Shown one piece after another: positions 25,547 through 33,786 of a stretch of DNA of 64,000 nt. This DNA comes from RBC101 sp052387735. GTDB lineage: Bacteria; Gemmatimonadota; Gemmatimonadetes; Gemmatimonadales; Gemmatimonadaceae. Location: assembly GCA_052387735.1 (NCBI GenBank), contig JBQTIW010000124.1, forward strand, positions 1 to 64,000. The letters run 5' to 3'. The translations under genes and the position numbers were made by a program. The notes under the pieces are model-generated. The model was not told the DNA's origin, did not search any database, and saw nothing but the letters and a program-made list of their open reading frames with translations. Within the stretch, counting starts at the first letter, position 1. Each line of letters opens with the position of its first letter.

Positions 25547-26307
25547 GAGACGTACGCAGGGAGAAGGGTGACGATGCGGCGCGACGCGACGGTTCCGGGC
25601 GAAACCCGCGGCTGCCGCGCCACGTCGCGATCATCATGGACGGCAACGGTCGCTGGGCCAATCAGCGAGGGAAGCCGCGGACTGCCGGACACATGGCTGG
25701 GGCCAAGTCAGTACGACAGGTCGTCGAGCATTCGCGTCGTGTCGGCGTGCAGTGCCTGACGCTGTATGCGTTCTCATCGGACAACTGGAGTCGCCCACAG
25801 GACGAGGTCGAGGCGCTGATGCGGCTCTTTCGCCGCCATCTCGCGGCCGAGACCCCCAAGTGTGTCGAGAACGACATCCGCATGAGCGTTGTGGGCCGCC
25901 GGGATCGTCTCTCGCCGGAATTGCGCCACGCGATCACCGCCGCCGAGCGGGCAACGCGTGGGTGCCGATCCTTGCACCTGCGGCTGGCCGTAGATTACTC
26001 GGCACGTGACACGCTGGTCCGCGCAGCCGCGCGCGCTCCCGAGGGTGAGCAACTCACGCGTGAGGAATTCACGGCGCTGCTCTCGAGCGTCAACCACGAC
26101 GACGGCAAAGCGGGCGACGTCGATCTGCTGATTCGCACCGGTGGGGAGCAGCGTCTCAGCGACTTTCTGCTCTGGGAGTGCGCGTACGCGGAACTCGTGT
26201 TCTCGCGACGTATGTGGCCGGACTTCTCGAGGGCGGACTTTGACGCGGCGATCGAAGAGTTTCGAGGAAGGGAGCGGAGGTACGGAGGGCTGTCGGCGAT
26301 TGCATAG
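25543..26307 (+). CDS. uppS: Isoprenyl transferase (undecaprenyl diphosphate synthase)
   Basis: A 254-residue cis-prenyltransferase making the C55 lipid carrier for cell-wall and polysaccharide synthesis from farnesyl and isopentenyl diphosphates. Family signatures: HVAIIMDGNGRWANQRGKPR (Asp binds Mg and the allylic diphosphate), LYAFSSDNWSRP, DLLIRTGGEQRLSDFLLW and the C-terminal ELVFSRRMWPDF. TTG start overlaps the regulator stop by four bases, which decides it; a 25-residue basic lead-in precedes the conserved core. Confidence 0.95.
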   Translation: MRDVRREKGDDAARRDGSGRNPRLPRHVAIIMDGNGRWANQRGKPRTAGHMAGAKSVRQVVEHSRRVGVQCLTLYAFSSDNWSRPQDEVEALMRLFRRHLAAETPKCVENDIRMSVVGRRDRLSPELRHAITAAERATRGCRSLHLRLAVDYSARDTLVRAAARAPEGEQLTREEFTALLSSVNHDDGKAGDVDLLIRTGGEQRLSDFLLWECAYAELVFSRRMWPDFSRADFDAAIEEFRGRERRYGGLSAIA

Positions 26308-26398
26308 AGCGGTAAACGGCGAACGAGTACGGGCAACAGACCGCCGACTTATCCGCTCAACCGCGGTACGCTGTCTGCCCGTTTACCCGCTGCGTGCG
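26308..26398. repeat. Paired arms between convergent uppS and purK
   Basis: GAGCGGTAAACGGCGAACGAG-like sequence at 26308-26337 is mirrored by CTGCCCGTTTACCCGCTGCG at 26367-26398. The right arm encodes the last residues of purK. Imperfect (G)CGG-TAAACGG units; probably also a two-way terminator. Confidence 0.55.
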
Positions 26399-27519
26399 AA
26401 ACGCGCGCGTGCCTCCAACACCCGCTCCAGCGCGAGCTCCGTCGACTCGGCCACGGCGGAAAAGTGTCCCATCTTCCGTCCGGGGCGCGCCGACGACTTG
26501 CCGTAGAGATGCAGCCGCACGTCCGGCACCGACAGGGCGTCCACGTACGACGGTTGCCGACCCTCCCACAGATCTCCCAGCAGGTTGGCGATCGCGGCCG
26601 GTGTGAGCGCCCGCACCTCGCCTAACGGGAGTCCGCAGATCGCGCGGACGTGTTGCTCGAACTGCGAGGTGGAGAGCCCGCGTTCGCTGTGGTGGTAGGT
26701 GTTATGGGGGCGCGGGGCGAGCTCGTTCACCAGCAGCCGTCCATCTCGGGTCAGAAACAGTTCACAGGCGATGAGTCCGACCACGCCCATGGTCTCGGCG
26801 ATCGCGTGCCCCACCTGTCCGGCATGATCGACCACGGGTCCCGGGAGCGGTCCCGGACAGATCGACCAGTCGAGCACCCCGCGGACATGATGGTTCACGG
26901 CGGGGGGGAATACCGTGCAGGCGCCGTCCTCGCGACGAGCCACGAGCACGGACAGTTCCACGTCGAGGTCGAGAAACTGTTCGACGATGCACTGGCGGGC
27001 GCCCAACGACTGCCAGGCGTCCCGCGCCTCGGCGGCAGTGCGCACGTGGATTTGGCCGCGCCCGTCGTACCCCCCGATCGGCGCCTTGCAGATCGACGGG
27101 CCCAACGCCTCCACCGCCGCGACGCACTCTTCGGCGGTGGTCACTGCGCGAAAAGGCCCGACGGGGAACCCATGGCGGTCGAGCCACGACCGTTGGCGCA
27201 GCCGGTCCTGGATCGTGAATACCACCTCGGGTCGCGGCCGAAGCGGTGCGATCGCCGCCACTGCGTCGAGCGCGGGCCTGGCGATCTGTTCGATCTCCAG
27301 GGTGACCACGTCACAGTGGCGGGCAAGGTCGGCGGCTGCCTCGGCGTCGTCGAATCGCGCGGTGATCGTGCGGCTGGCAATCACCTTCGCCGCGCAATCG
27401 GGATCGGGATCCAGCACGTGCACGTCGTACCCTAACGAGCGGGCCGCCATCCCCGTCATGCGCCCGAGCTGTCCGCCACCGAGGATGCCGATGATGGAGC
27501 CGGGCAGGATCGCGCTCAT
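26383..27519 (-). CDS. purK: N5-carboxyaminoimidazole ribonucleotide synthase PurK
   Basis: A 378-residue ATP-grasp enzyme of purine synthesis that carboxylates AIR with ATP and bicarbonate. It starts MSAILPGSIIGILGGGQLGRM; further marks are RLRQRSWLDRHGFPVGPF, GPSICKAPIGGYDGRGQ, ACELFLTRDGRLLVNELAPRP, NTYHHSERGLSTSQFEQHVR and the C-terminal HLYGKSSARPGRKMGH. The ATG overlaps the purE stop as ATGA, so purE-purK are translated as a coupled pair, the usual arrangement. The last codons lie in an inverted-repeat arm. Confidence 0.95.
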   Translation of the reverse strand: MSAILPGSIIGILGGGQLGRMTGMAARSLGYDVHVLDPDPDCAAKVIASRTITARFDDAEAAADLARHCDVVTLEIEQIARPALDAVAAIAPLRPRPEVVFTIQDRLRQRSWLDRHGFPVGPFRAVTTAEECVAAVEALGPSICKAPIGGYDGRGQIHVRTAAEARDAWQSLGARQCIVEQFLDLDVELSVLVARREDGACTVFPPAVNHHVRGVLDWSICPGPLPGPVVDHAGQVGHAIAETMGVVGLIACELFLTRDGRLLVNELAPRPHNTYHHSERGLSTSQFEQHVRAICGLPLGEVRALTPAAIANLLGDLWEGRQPSYVDALSVPDVRLHLYGKSSARPGRKMGHFSAVAESTELALERVLEARARFARSG

Positions 27520-28007
27520 GGGAGCGACTGGCCCAGCACCTCGTCCCGGCGAGCGGCACGCCACGCCTTGATGCGCGCTCGCAGCGCCGCATCCTCGTTG
27601 CCGACGATCTCGGCAGCGAGGATCGCGGCGTTGATCGCGCCGGGCTTTCCAATGGCGAGCGTGCCCACCGGAACTCCGGCCGGCATCTGGACGATGGAGT
27701 GCAGCGCATCCTGGCCGCTCAGGAACGTCGCGGGAATCGGCACGCCGAGGACCGGCACGATGGTTTTTGCCGCGCACATTCCCGGGAGGTGTGCAGCCCC
27801 GCCCGCGCCCGCGATGATGACCTTGAGCCCTCGGGCCTCGGCCGTCGACGCGTACTCGAACATCCAGTCCGGCGTCCGGTGGGCCGACACCACGCGTTTC
27901 TCATATGGGACCTGCAGCTCGTCGAGCATGGAGCACGCGTGCTGCATGTGCTCGAAGTCGGACTTGCTCCCCATGATGACGCCGACGAGCGGGTGGCTCT
28001 GAACCAT
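27516..28007 (-). CDS. purE: N5-carboxyaminoimidazole ribonucleotide mutase PurE
   Basis: A 163-residue class I PurE that moves the carboxyl group from N5 to C4 of the imidazole ring in purine synthesis. Marks: LVGVIMGSKSDFEHM near the N-terminus, VVSAHRTPDWMFEYA (catalytic His), IIAGAGGAAHLPGM and GVPIPATFLSGQDAL. Start at ATG 28007 gives a family-length protein; longer in-frame starts run into repeat sequence. First gene of the purE-purK pair. Confidence 0.95.
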   Translation of the reverse strand: MVQSHPLVGVIMGSKSDFEHMQHACSMLDELQVPYEKRVVSAHRTPDWMFEYASTAEARGLKVIIAGAGGAAHLPGMCAAKTIVPVLGVPIPATFLSGQDALHSIVQMPAGVPVGTLAIGKPGAINAAILAAEIVGNEDAALRARIKAWRAARRDEVLGQSLP

Positions 28008-28281
28008 GGATGGTCGAATCCAGTGAGTGGCGGGTGCCGCACCGATCGTTCGGCGCTGCGCCGCGGAAATATGGCACTCGCGGCAGGTGCCGCGAAGGGA
28101 TGCGGGATTTCGGGATTCGGGATTCCGGGACTCGAGGATCGAAGGGAAGGGAGGTTCGGGGTTGAGCATCCCGGCTACGTCACTCGGCGAGACCCCCACA
28201 TCGCTGGTCGCACCTGGTCGTCCTCAAATCTCCACCTCAACTCCCCATTCTCTAGTCTCCATTCTCCCTTCTCTAGTCCGC
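28008..28281. other. Gap upstream of purE holding two repeat arms
   Basis: 28102-28137 carries GCGGGATTTCGGGATTCGG and further GGGATTC-like units. 28212-28278 is a CT-rich run with CTCCATTCTCCCTTCTCTAG-type units, G-rich on the minus strand and directly after the aminoacylase stop. The two arms use different words and do not pair well. A promoter for purE must be here but I cannot place it. The aminoacylase TAG stop lies in a GCCTAACG word at 28280-28287. Confidence 0.5.
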
Positions 28282-29937
28282 CTAACGTGACCGCCGCAGC
28301 ACGCGTCCCGCGCGCGCGCTCGTTCTCCTGGACTCGTCGATGACCGCGACGCCGTTCACGAACATGTAGTCGATCCCGGTCGCGTACTGCAGCGGCCTTT
28401 CGAAGGTCGCCCGATCCTGAATCGAGTCGGGATGGAACACGAGAAGATCGGCCTTCATCCCTGGAGCAATCCGCCCGCGATCCCGCAGTCGCAGGATGTT
28501 CGCCGGCAACGCCGTCATCCGCTGCACGGCCTGCTCGAGAGTCAGCACCTTGTCCTCACGAACGTATTTCGCGATGACGCGAGGAAAGGCGCCAAAGGCT
28601 CGTGGGTGCGCACTCTTCGTCGTGGCAGGATCGGCGAGCGGTGAATCCACTTCGTTTGCCACGAACGGTGCACGCAACGCCAGCTGCTTCTGCTCCTCGT
28701 TCATGCTTTGTGGTGCGACGTCGACGGGACCGTTCATCACGAGGTCGAAAAACGCATTCCACTCGTCCATGCTTTGCGTCGCGGCGACGGCGCGAATGGA
28801 CAGGCCCACAAAGCGTTGATCGATGCGAGGCCCGGCGCCGGTGATGAGCACGTTGTCCCAGTTCATACCGACGTGGCGGTACCAATTTTCCCAGTCGCGG
28901 GTGGACTCCACCTCCTGGCGCAGGGACCGCCTCACGCCACTGTCGCTCAGGGTCGCGATGAACGCTGCCTCGCCGCGCGCATAGTGCCGCGGATGCAGGA
29001 ACGAGCCGAGCCCGATGCCATTCCGGATGTAGGGATAGATGTCAGCGGTGATCTCCAGCCCGCGGGCCCGCGCGTCGCCGATCATCGCAATCGCTCGAGG
29101 CATCAAGGGCCAGTTTTCCTGCCCTGCCGCTTTCAGGTGATAGATGTGCGCGGGGATGTTCGCGCCTTCGGCGATCCGGATCACCTCACGGATCGCGTCG
29201 AGCAGCCCCGCACTTTCGTTGCGCATGTGCGAGAAGTAGACGCCCCCGCGCGCAGCGGCGACCTTGCTCAGGTCGATCAGCTCTTCGGTGGTGGCGTACG
29301 CGCCCGGTGGGTAGATGAGAGCCGTGGAGATCCCGACGGCGCCATCGATCATGGCCGTGTCTACTAACGCCTTCATCCGTGTCATCTCGGCGGCCGAGGG
29401 TTTCCGGTCCTCGACACCCATGACCAGTTCCCGCACCTGGGCCGCACCCACGTTGTGCGCGACGTTCATCGGCACGCCGTGCCCTTCGAGCAGGGCAAAG
29501 TATTCGCGGAATCGCCGCCACGTGACGCGTCGCCCGCCCACGAGCACTCCCGCGCCTAACGTGCGCTCATTCTGCGGCGCTTCCGACCCGCCTTCCCCCA
29601 CCATCATCGTCGTGATGCCCTGGTACAGGCGCGACCACGCCGCGTTGGGTTCGGTCAGCAGTGGAGCCGTGGACGTGCCCATGAGATCGATGAATCCCGG
29701 TGTGACGACCCGATCGCGGGCGTCGATCACGCGCCGGGCCGTGCGCTGGCGCAGATCCCCGATCGCGACGATGGCGTCGCCCTGCACCCCCACGTCGGCC
29801 CGGTACCACGGACTCCCCGTTCCGTCCACCACACGGGCGTGGCGAATGATCAGGTCGAGTCGAGTCGCCTGTGCCACGCTCCCCGACGTCAGGACGAGGA
29901 CCGCACCAAGCGCGAGGCAGACGCGCATGAACGCCAT
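28282..29937 (-). CDS. Exported D-aminoacylase-like amidohydrolase with altered metal site
   Basis: A 551-residue member of the N-acyl-D-amino-acid deacylase group, with signal peptide (LALGAVLVLTSGSVAQ). It begins LIIRHARVVDGTGSPWYRADV and ends GRIAPGMKADLLVFHPDSI. Canonical D-aminoacylases read PGFIDxHTHDD; here the motif is TPGFIDLMGTSTAPL, so the HxH pair is missing, a change shared by a known GFIDMLGQSE-like exported branch. Downstream ligand motifs remain: GISTALIYPPGAY, YFSHMRNE, AHIYHLKAAG. Either a single-metal enzyme or a changed function. A second ATG nine bases inside (29928) is an equal start candidate. Confidence 0.87.
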   Translation of the reverse strand: MAFMRVCLALGAVLVLTSGSVAQATRLDLIIRHARVVDGTGSPWYRADVGVQGDAIVAIGDLRQRTARRVIDARDRVVTPGFIDLMGTSTAPLLTEPNAAWSRLYQGITTMMVGEGGSEAPQNERTLGAGVLVGGRRVTWRRFREYFALLEGHGVPMNVAHNVGAAQVRELVMGVEDRKPSAAEMTRMKALVDTAMIDGAVGISTALIYPPGAYATTEELIDLSKVAAARGGVYFSHMRNESAGLLDAIREVIRIAEGANIPAHIYHLKAAGQENWPLMPRAIAMIGDARARGLEITADIYPYIRNGIGLGSFLHPRHYARGEAAFIATLSDSGVRRSLRQEVESTRDWENWYRHVGMNWDNVLITGAGPRIDQRFVGLSIRAVAATQSMDEWNAFFDLVMNGPVDVAPQSMNEEQKQLALRAPFVANEVDSPLADPATTKSAHPRAFGAFPRVIAKYVREDKVLTLEQAVQRMTALPANILRLRDRGRIAPGMKADLLVFHPDSIQDRATFERPLQYATGIDYMFVNGVAVIDESRRTSARAGRVLRRSR

Positions 29938-29943
29938 GTCGGT

Positions 29944-30160
29944 TCAGGGGAGCAGGTGAAACGACCGCGCGTGCCGTGGTTTGACGGAATCGAAGTGCCG
30001 CCGGTCGGTAGTGAGAATGTGGCGCGCGGAGAGGCGCTCGGCGATGGCCACCAGCGATGCATCGACGAAGCCCAGGGCCACGTCGCCGTGGCGACTCATG
30101 ATGTCGGCGCTTTGCGCATAGCCATCGCTCTCGAGTCCTTCATCCCCGGCGTGCGGCCAA
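29944..30160 (-). pseudogene. C-terminal remnant of a PIN-domain (VapC-like) toxin
   Basis: The minus strand reads ...SDGYAQSADIMSRHGD, then VALGFVDASLVAIAERL, ILTTDRRHFDSVKP and FHLLP before the TGA at 29944. GFVDAS and LTTDRRHF are the last conserved acidic motifs of PIN ribonucleases, which cut RNA. The N-terminal half, with the first catalytic Asp, is absent; about 65 residues remain. It is joined out of frame to the start of an antitoxin gene, so the locus is dead. Confidence 0.65.
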
Positions 30161-30223
30161 TCGCTGGGCCTGATGCAGGAGCTTGTCGTCGAGGAACACG
30201 GTGGTTCGCTTTATGCCATCCAT
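30140..30223 (-). pseudogene. N-terminal remnant of a ribbon-helix-helix antitoxin
   Basis: MDGIKRTTVFLDDKLLHQAQ is the beta strand and first helix typical of short VapB-like antitoxins, but the frame ends after 27 residues, where the sequence changes into the tail of a PIN toxin. The DNA-binding strand is intact, the second helix and toxin-neutralising tail are gone. Upstream codons MAYMAGS could be the true start. Confidence 0.6.
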
Positions 30224-30269
30224 ACTACCAGCCATATATGCCATGGCAACTTCGCTGACATTCCGGCGG

Positions 30270-30288
30270 TTGGGTCGAATTGACCCAA
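30270..30288. promoter_or_regulatory. Operator-like inverted repeat
   Basis: TTGGGTC-GAATT-GACCCAA is a perfect 7-bp inverted repeat with a 5-nt centre. It lies about 50 bp upstream of the antitoxin remnant on its promoter side. Antitoxins of this fold repress their own promoter through such palindromes, so it may be the surviving operator; a simple hairpin is the alternative. Confidence 0.45.
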
Positions 30289-30448
30289 CGCCCGAAAGTC
30301 CGTGGTCCCCGGGAGGTGCGCCAGATCGGCCCCACTGAGCAGGACGCCGGCACACTGCCGTCATGCTCCGTTGCCTGCAACCGTCAACGGCGCGCAGGAC
30401 CGAAATACCGCGTTCGAAGCGCACGCAGCACCCCTATCGGATTCTCGA

Positions 30449-30477
30449 TTGACGCGACCGCGACCGAGCCGTAACCT
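30449..30477 (+). promoter_or_regulatory. Possible sigma-70 type promoter for the SusC-SusD operon
   Basis: TTGACG, a 17-nt spacer, then TAACCT, about 155 bp upstream of the SusC ATG. The -10 box matches the consensus only in part, so this is a candidate from sequence alone. Confidence 0.3.
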
Positions 30478-30633
30478 ACGGCGACGCTCGTCAGCCCACC
30501 TCCGTAGGACGCTCCCTGTCGTGCCATCGCCTCTGGGCGTGTGGCCGGGGGCTTGAAGGGCTATGCCGCCTTCACTGCGGGACGGTCGAGGGGCGTGCTT
30601 CGCAAACCCCACACCCCACCAGGAGACTCCGGA

Positions 30634-33600
30634 ATGAGTACTGTCTCGTTCGGAAGAGCCCTGCGCGCCGTGCTGGGCCTCGTCGCCGTGAGTGCGACAG
30701 GCCTGGGAGCACAGACGTCGCAGGGGACCGTCAACGTCCGGGTAACCGCGGACGGCCAGCCCGTTGATCAGGCCCAGGTCGTCATTGTCGGTTCGACGTT
30801 AGGCGGTCTGACCAACAGCACCGGGACGTTTTCGATCCGCGGCGTTCCGGCTGGCACCCAGACCGTGCGTGTGATCCGCGTCGGGTACTCGGAGCAGAAG
30901 CGGCCGGTGACCGTCGTCGCGGGAGAAGCCGTGTCGGTCGACGTGACTCTGACGACGGTGGCGGTGAGTCTCGCCCCCGTGGTCACTACTGCGACCGGTG
31001 AAACGCGACGGGTCGAGGTGGGCAACACGATCGCAGCGATCGACGTGGGGCGCACCATCGAGAGCGCCCCGATCAAGAACGTCGACGACCTGCTGACGGC
31101 ACGCACGACGAGCGTGACCATCACACAGGGGAACCAGACGGGCTCCGGCAGCCGGATTCGCATCCGTGGGCAGTCGTCGCTGAGCCTCAGCAACCAGCCG
31201 TTGTTCGTGATCGACGGGGTGCGCATGACGAGCACTGCGGACGACACGAATCTGCCGACGGGTGGCGCAACGCCGAGCCGCATCGGCGACATCAATCCTG
31301 ACGAAATCGAGAACATCGAGATCATCAAGGGACCGTCGGCGGCCGCGCTCTACGGAACGGCTGCGGCGAACGGCGTGGTGGTCATCAATACCAAACGCGG
31401 TCGCGCCGGCGCCGCGCGGTGGAGCGTGTACGCCGAGGGCGGTCTGCTGAAGGACAGAAACAACTATCCGACGGCATACACGCTCTTCGGCAAACAGCTG
31501 CCCCAGGGGACGGTGGCGCCCTTCAACTTCTGCAACCTGCAGCGCGTTGGTGTCGGCGGCTGCTCGGTCGACAGTGTGGCCGACCTCAACATATTCGAAG
31601 AAGACGATCTCACGCCGGTTGGCCTCGGGAATCGCAGCCAGTTCGGCGTCCAGCTGCAGGGTGGTACGGAGCTGGTCCGGTACTTCCTGTCCGGTGAGCG
31701 CGAAGACGAAACGGGCGTGATGAAGCTGCCGAAGTTCGAAGAGGATCGGATGAACGCGCAGAATATCCCGATCGGGGATCACACGTTCCGCCCGAACACG
31801 CTGGGGAAGAACAGCGTCCGCATGAACCTCAATAGTGCGATCACGCCAAGGCTCGATCTCGCGCTGTCCTCCGGGTTCATCAACCTGACGCAGCGCCTGT
31901 CGCTCGAATCCAACGCAACGGCCGGACTTGGCTCGCAGGTGTTTGGTGGACCGGGATGTCGCGTCTGCCTGCCCGCGCGTGTGACCGGAGCGGCGCCGCC
32001 GCTCAACACCGACCTTGCCGGATACCGTGCTTGGACGCCGGGCTACACCTGGCAGGAAAAGAACCAGCAGCGCATCAATCGAACGATCCTGGCGATGACC
32101 GCGAACTGGCGTCCGACCTCATGGATGCAGAACCGCGTCGTGGTGGGGAACGATTTCGCCAACCGCACGGACGATCGGCTGCTGCTGAACGGTGAAGGGC
32201 CGCCGATCACGGCCACGTACCGCAACGGCTTCAAGGAGAATGCCCGCGCGAATACCCGCAACAGCACGGTCGACCTGGGGAGCACCGCCGCCTACAACCT
32301 GAAGGACTGGATCAACCTCAAGACCACGGTCGGCGCTCAGTACGTGAACACCGCGATCGAGCTTGGACGGGCAAACGGCTCGGAGCTTCCGCCAGGGGCG
32401 CAGACGCCGAACGGGGCAGTGACGCGCACCAGCACAGAAGCAACCACCGTGATCCGGACGTTCGGCCTCTTCGTCGAAGAAGCCGTCGCGCTCAACGATC
32501 GACTCTTCCTGACTGGCGCGCTTCGCACTGACCAGAACAGCGCGTTCGGTACGGACTTCCAGCGCGTGTACTATCCCAAGGCCAGTCTCTCCTGGATCAT
32601 TTCGGACGAAAGCTTCTTCCCGCAGATCGGGTGGATCAACCAGCTGCGCATCCGTTCGTCGTATGGCGCCGCCGGCGTCCAGCCCGGACCGAATGATGCC
32701 AATCGGTTCTTCGTCACCTCGCAGCAGAACCTTGCGTCGGCGACCAGCACCGCGGGTTCCGATCAGCCCGGATTGCAGATCTCGGCGTTGGGTAACGCCA
32801 ACCTCAAGCCGGAACGGAGCACCGAGTTCGAGGGCGGCTTCGAGGCCCGGTTGTTCAACAGCCGTGTGACGCTGGACGTGACCGCCTACGACAAGACCAC
32901 CAAAGACGCACTCATCGACGCCATTGTGCCGCCGTCCGTAGGCTCGGCAAACAACGTCAAGAAGAACCTCGGTTCCGTGGAGAACAAGGGCCTCGAGATC
33001 CTGGCCAGCGGACAGGTGTTCGACAAGCGCGCACTGGCCATGGACCTGTCGGTCAGCTACTCCACAAACTCCAACAAGCTCATCTCGTTAGGCGGGACCC
33101 CGCCGCAGGTCGGCACGAACACCCAGGTCCGCGAAGGCTATCCGTTGTTCGGCTTCTGGGAGAACAAGATCCTCGGCTGGCAGGACAAGAACGGCGATGG
33201 GCTCATCACCTACTTCGCCGACGAAGCCCGCAACGAGGTTTTCGTCGACTCGGTGGACACCTTCCTCGGGTACACGCAGCCGCGCAACCTCGCGACGCTG
33301 ACCACCGGGTTCGAGTTCCTGAATCGGAAACTCCGCCTGCAGACGTTGTTCGACTATCGGGGCGGCCACCTCTGGTACAACAACACCGAGCGGATCCGCT
33401 GCACGCGTCCCAACTGCAGCGGCCGCATGAATCCGAACGGGTTGCTGATCGACAAGGCGATGGTGACCGCGGCACTGGAGCATCCGGCTCGCACCAACGC
33501 GGGCTATTTCCAGCCGGGCGGCTACGTTCGGTTCCGCGAAGCGTCGCTGCAGTATACGTTCAGCCCCAGCTTCGCCCGCAACATCTTCCGCGCGCAGAGC

Positions 33601-33765
33601 GCCAACTTCGTGGCATCGGCGCGAAACCTGAAGCTGTGGACGGACTATCGCGGCACCGACCCGGAATCCGACTTCCAGGCGACCGTCGACAACAACGTGC
33701 CGTCGGAGTTCCAGACCCTCGGACCACCGACGTACCTGGTGTTCCGCTTCAACTTCATCTTCTAA
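30634..33765 (+). CDS. SusC/RagA-family TonB-dependent outer-membrane transporter
   Basis: 1043 residues. Signal peptide (VLGLVAVSATGLGAQ), a carboxypeptidase-D-like beta domain near 28-110 (GTVNVRVTADGQPV ... RVGYSEQKRPVTV), a plug near 130-250 with IRIRGQSSLSLSNQPLFVID and the SusC signature IEIIKGPSAAALYGTAAANG, then a beta barrel ending in Phe (FRFNFIF), as barrel proteins do. It would import oligomeric nutrients with TonB energy, together with the lipoprotein encoded next. AGGAGA lies eight bases before the ATG at 30634; the longer frame upstream has no signal. SusC-type proteins are typical of Bacteroidota but also occur in Gemmatimonadota. Confidence 0.93.
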   Translation: MSTVSFGRALRAVLGLVAVSATGLGAQTSQGTVNVRVTADGQPVDQAQVVIVGSTLGGLTNSTGTFSIRGVPAGTQTVRVIRVGYSEQKRPVTVVAGEAVSVDVTLTTVAVSLAPVVTTATGETRRVEVGNTIAAIDVGRTIESAPIKNVDDLLTARTTSVTITQGNQTGSGSRIRIRGQSSLSLSNQPLFVIDGVRMTSTADDTNLPTGGATPSRIGDINPDEIENIEIIKGPSAAALYGTAAANGVVVINTKRGRAGAARWSVYAEGGLLKDRNNYPTAYTLFGKQLPQGTVAPFNFCNLQRVGVGGCSVDSVADLNIFEEDDLTPVGLGNRSQFGVQLQGGTELVRYFLSGEREDETGVMKLPKFEEDRMNAQNIPIGDHTFRPNTLGKNSVRMNLNSAITPRLDLALSSGFINLTQRLSLESNATAGLGSQVFGGPGCRVCLPARVTGAAPPLNTDLAGYRAWTPGYTWQEKNQQRINRTILAMTANWRPTSWMQNRVVVGNDFANRTDDRLLLNGEGPPITATYRNGFKENARANTRNSTVDLGSTAAYNLKDWINLKTTVGAQYVNTAIELGRANGSELPPGAQTPNGAVTRTSTEATTVIRTFGLFVEEAVALNDRLFLTGALRTDQNSAFGTDFQRVYYPKASLSWIISDESFFPQIGWINQLRIRSSYGAAGVQPGPNDANRFFVTSQQNLASATSTAGSDQPGLQISALGNANLKPERSTEFEGGFEARLFNSRVTLDVTAYDKTTKDALIDAIVPPSVGSANNVKKNLGSVENKGLEILASGQVFDKRALAMDLSVSYSTNSNKLISLGGTPPQVGTNTQVREGYPLFGFWENKILGWQDKNGDGLITYFADEARNEVFVDSVDTFLGYTQPRNLATLTTGFEFLNRKLRLQTLFDYRGGHLWYNNTERIRCTRPNCSGRMNPNGLLIDKAMVTAALEHPARTNAGYFQPGGYVRFREASLQYTFSPSFARNIFRAQSANFVASARNLKLWTDYRGTDPESDFQATVDNNVPSEFQTLGPPTYLVFRFNFIF

Positions 33766-33786
33766 CGCTCACCGAGGATTCGACAT

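Larger units (their letters stand above)
30224..30633. other. Gap upstream of the SusC-like gene
   Basis: Contains the inverted repeat at 30270-30288 and a possible promoter at 30449-30477. The rest, about 250 bp, shows no reading frame with family features; it may be debris of the broken toxin-antitoxin locus plus the leader of the SusC gene. Confidence 0.4.
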
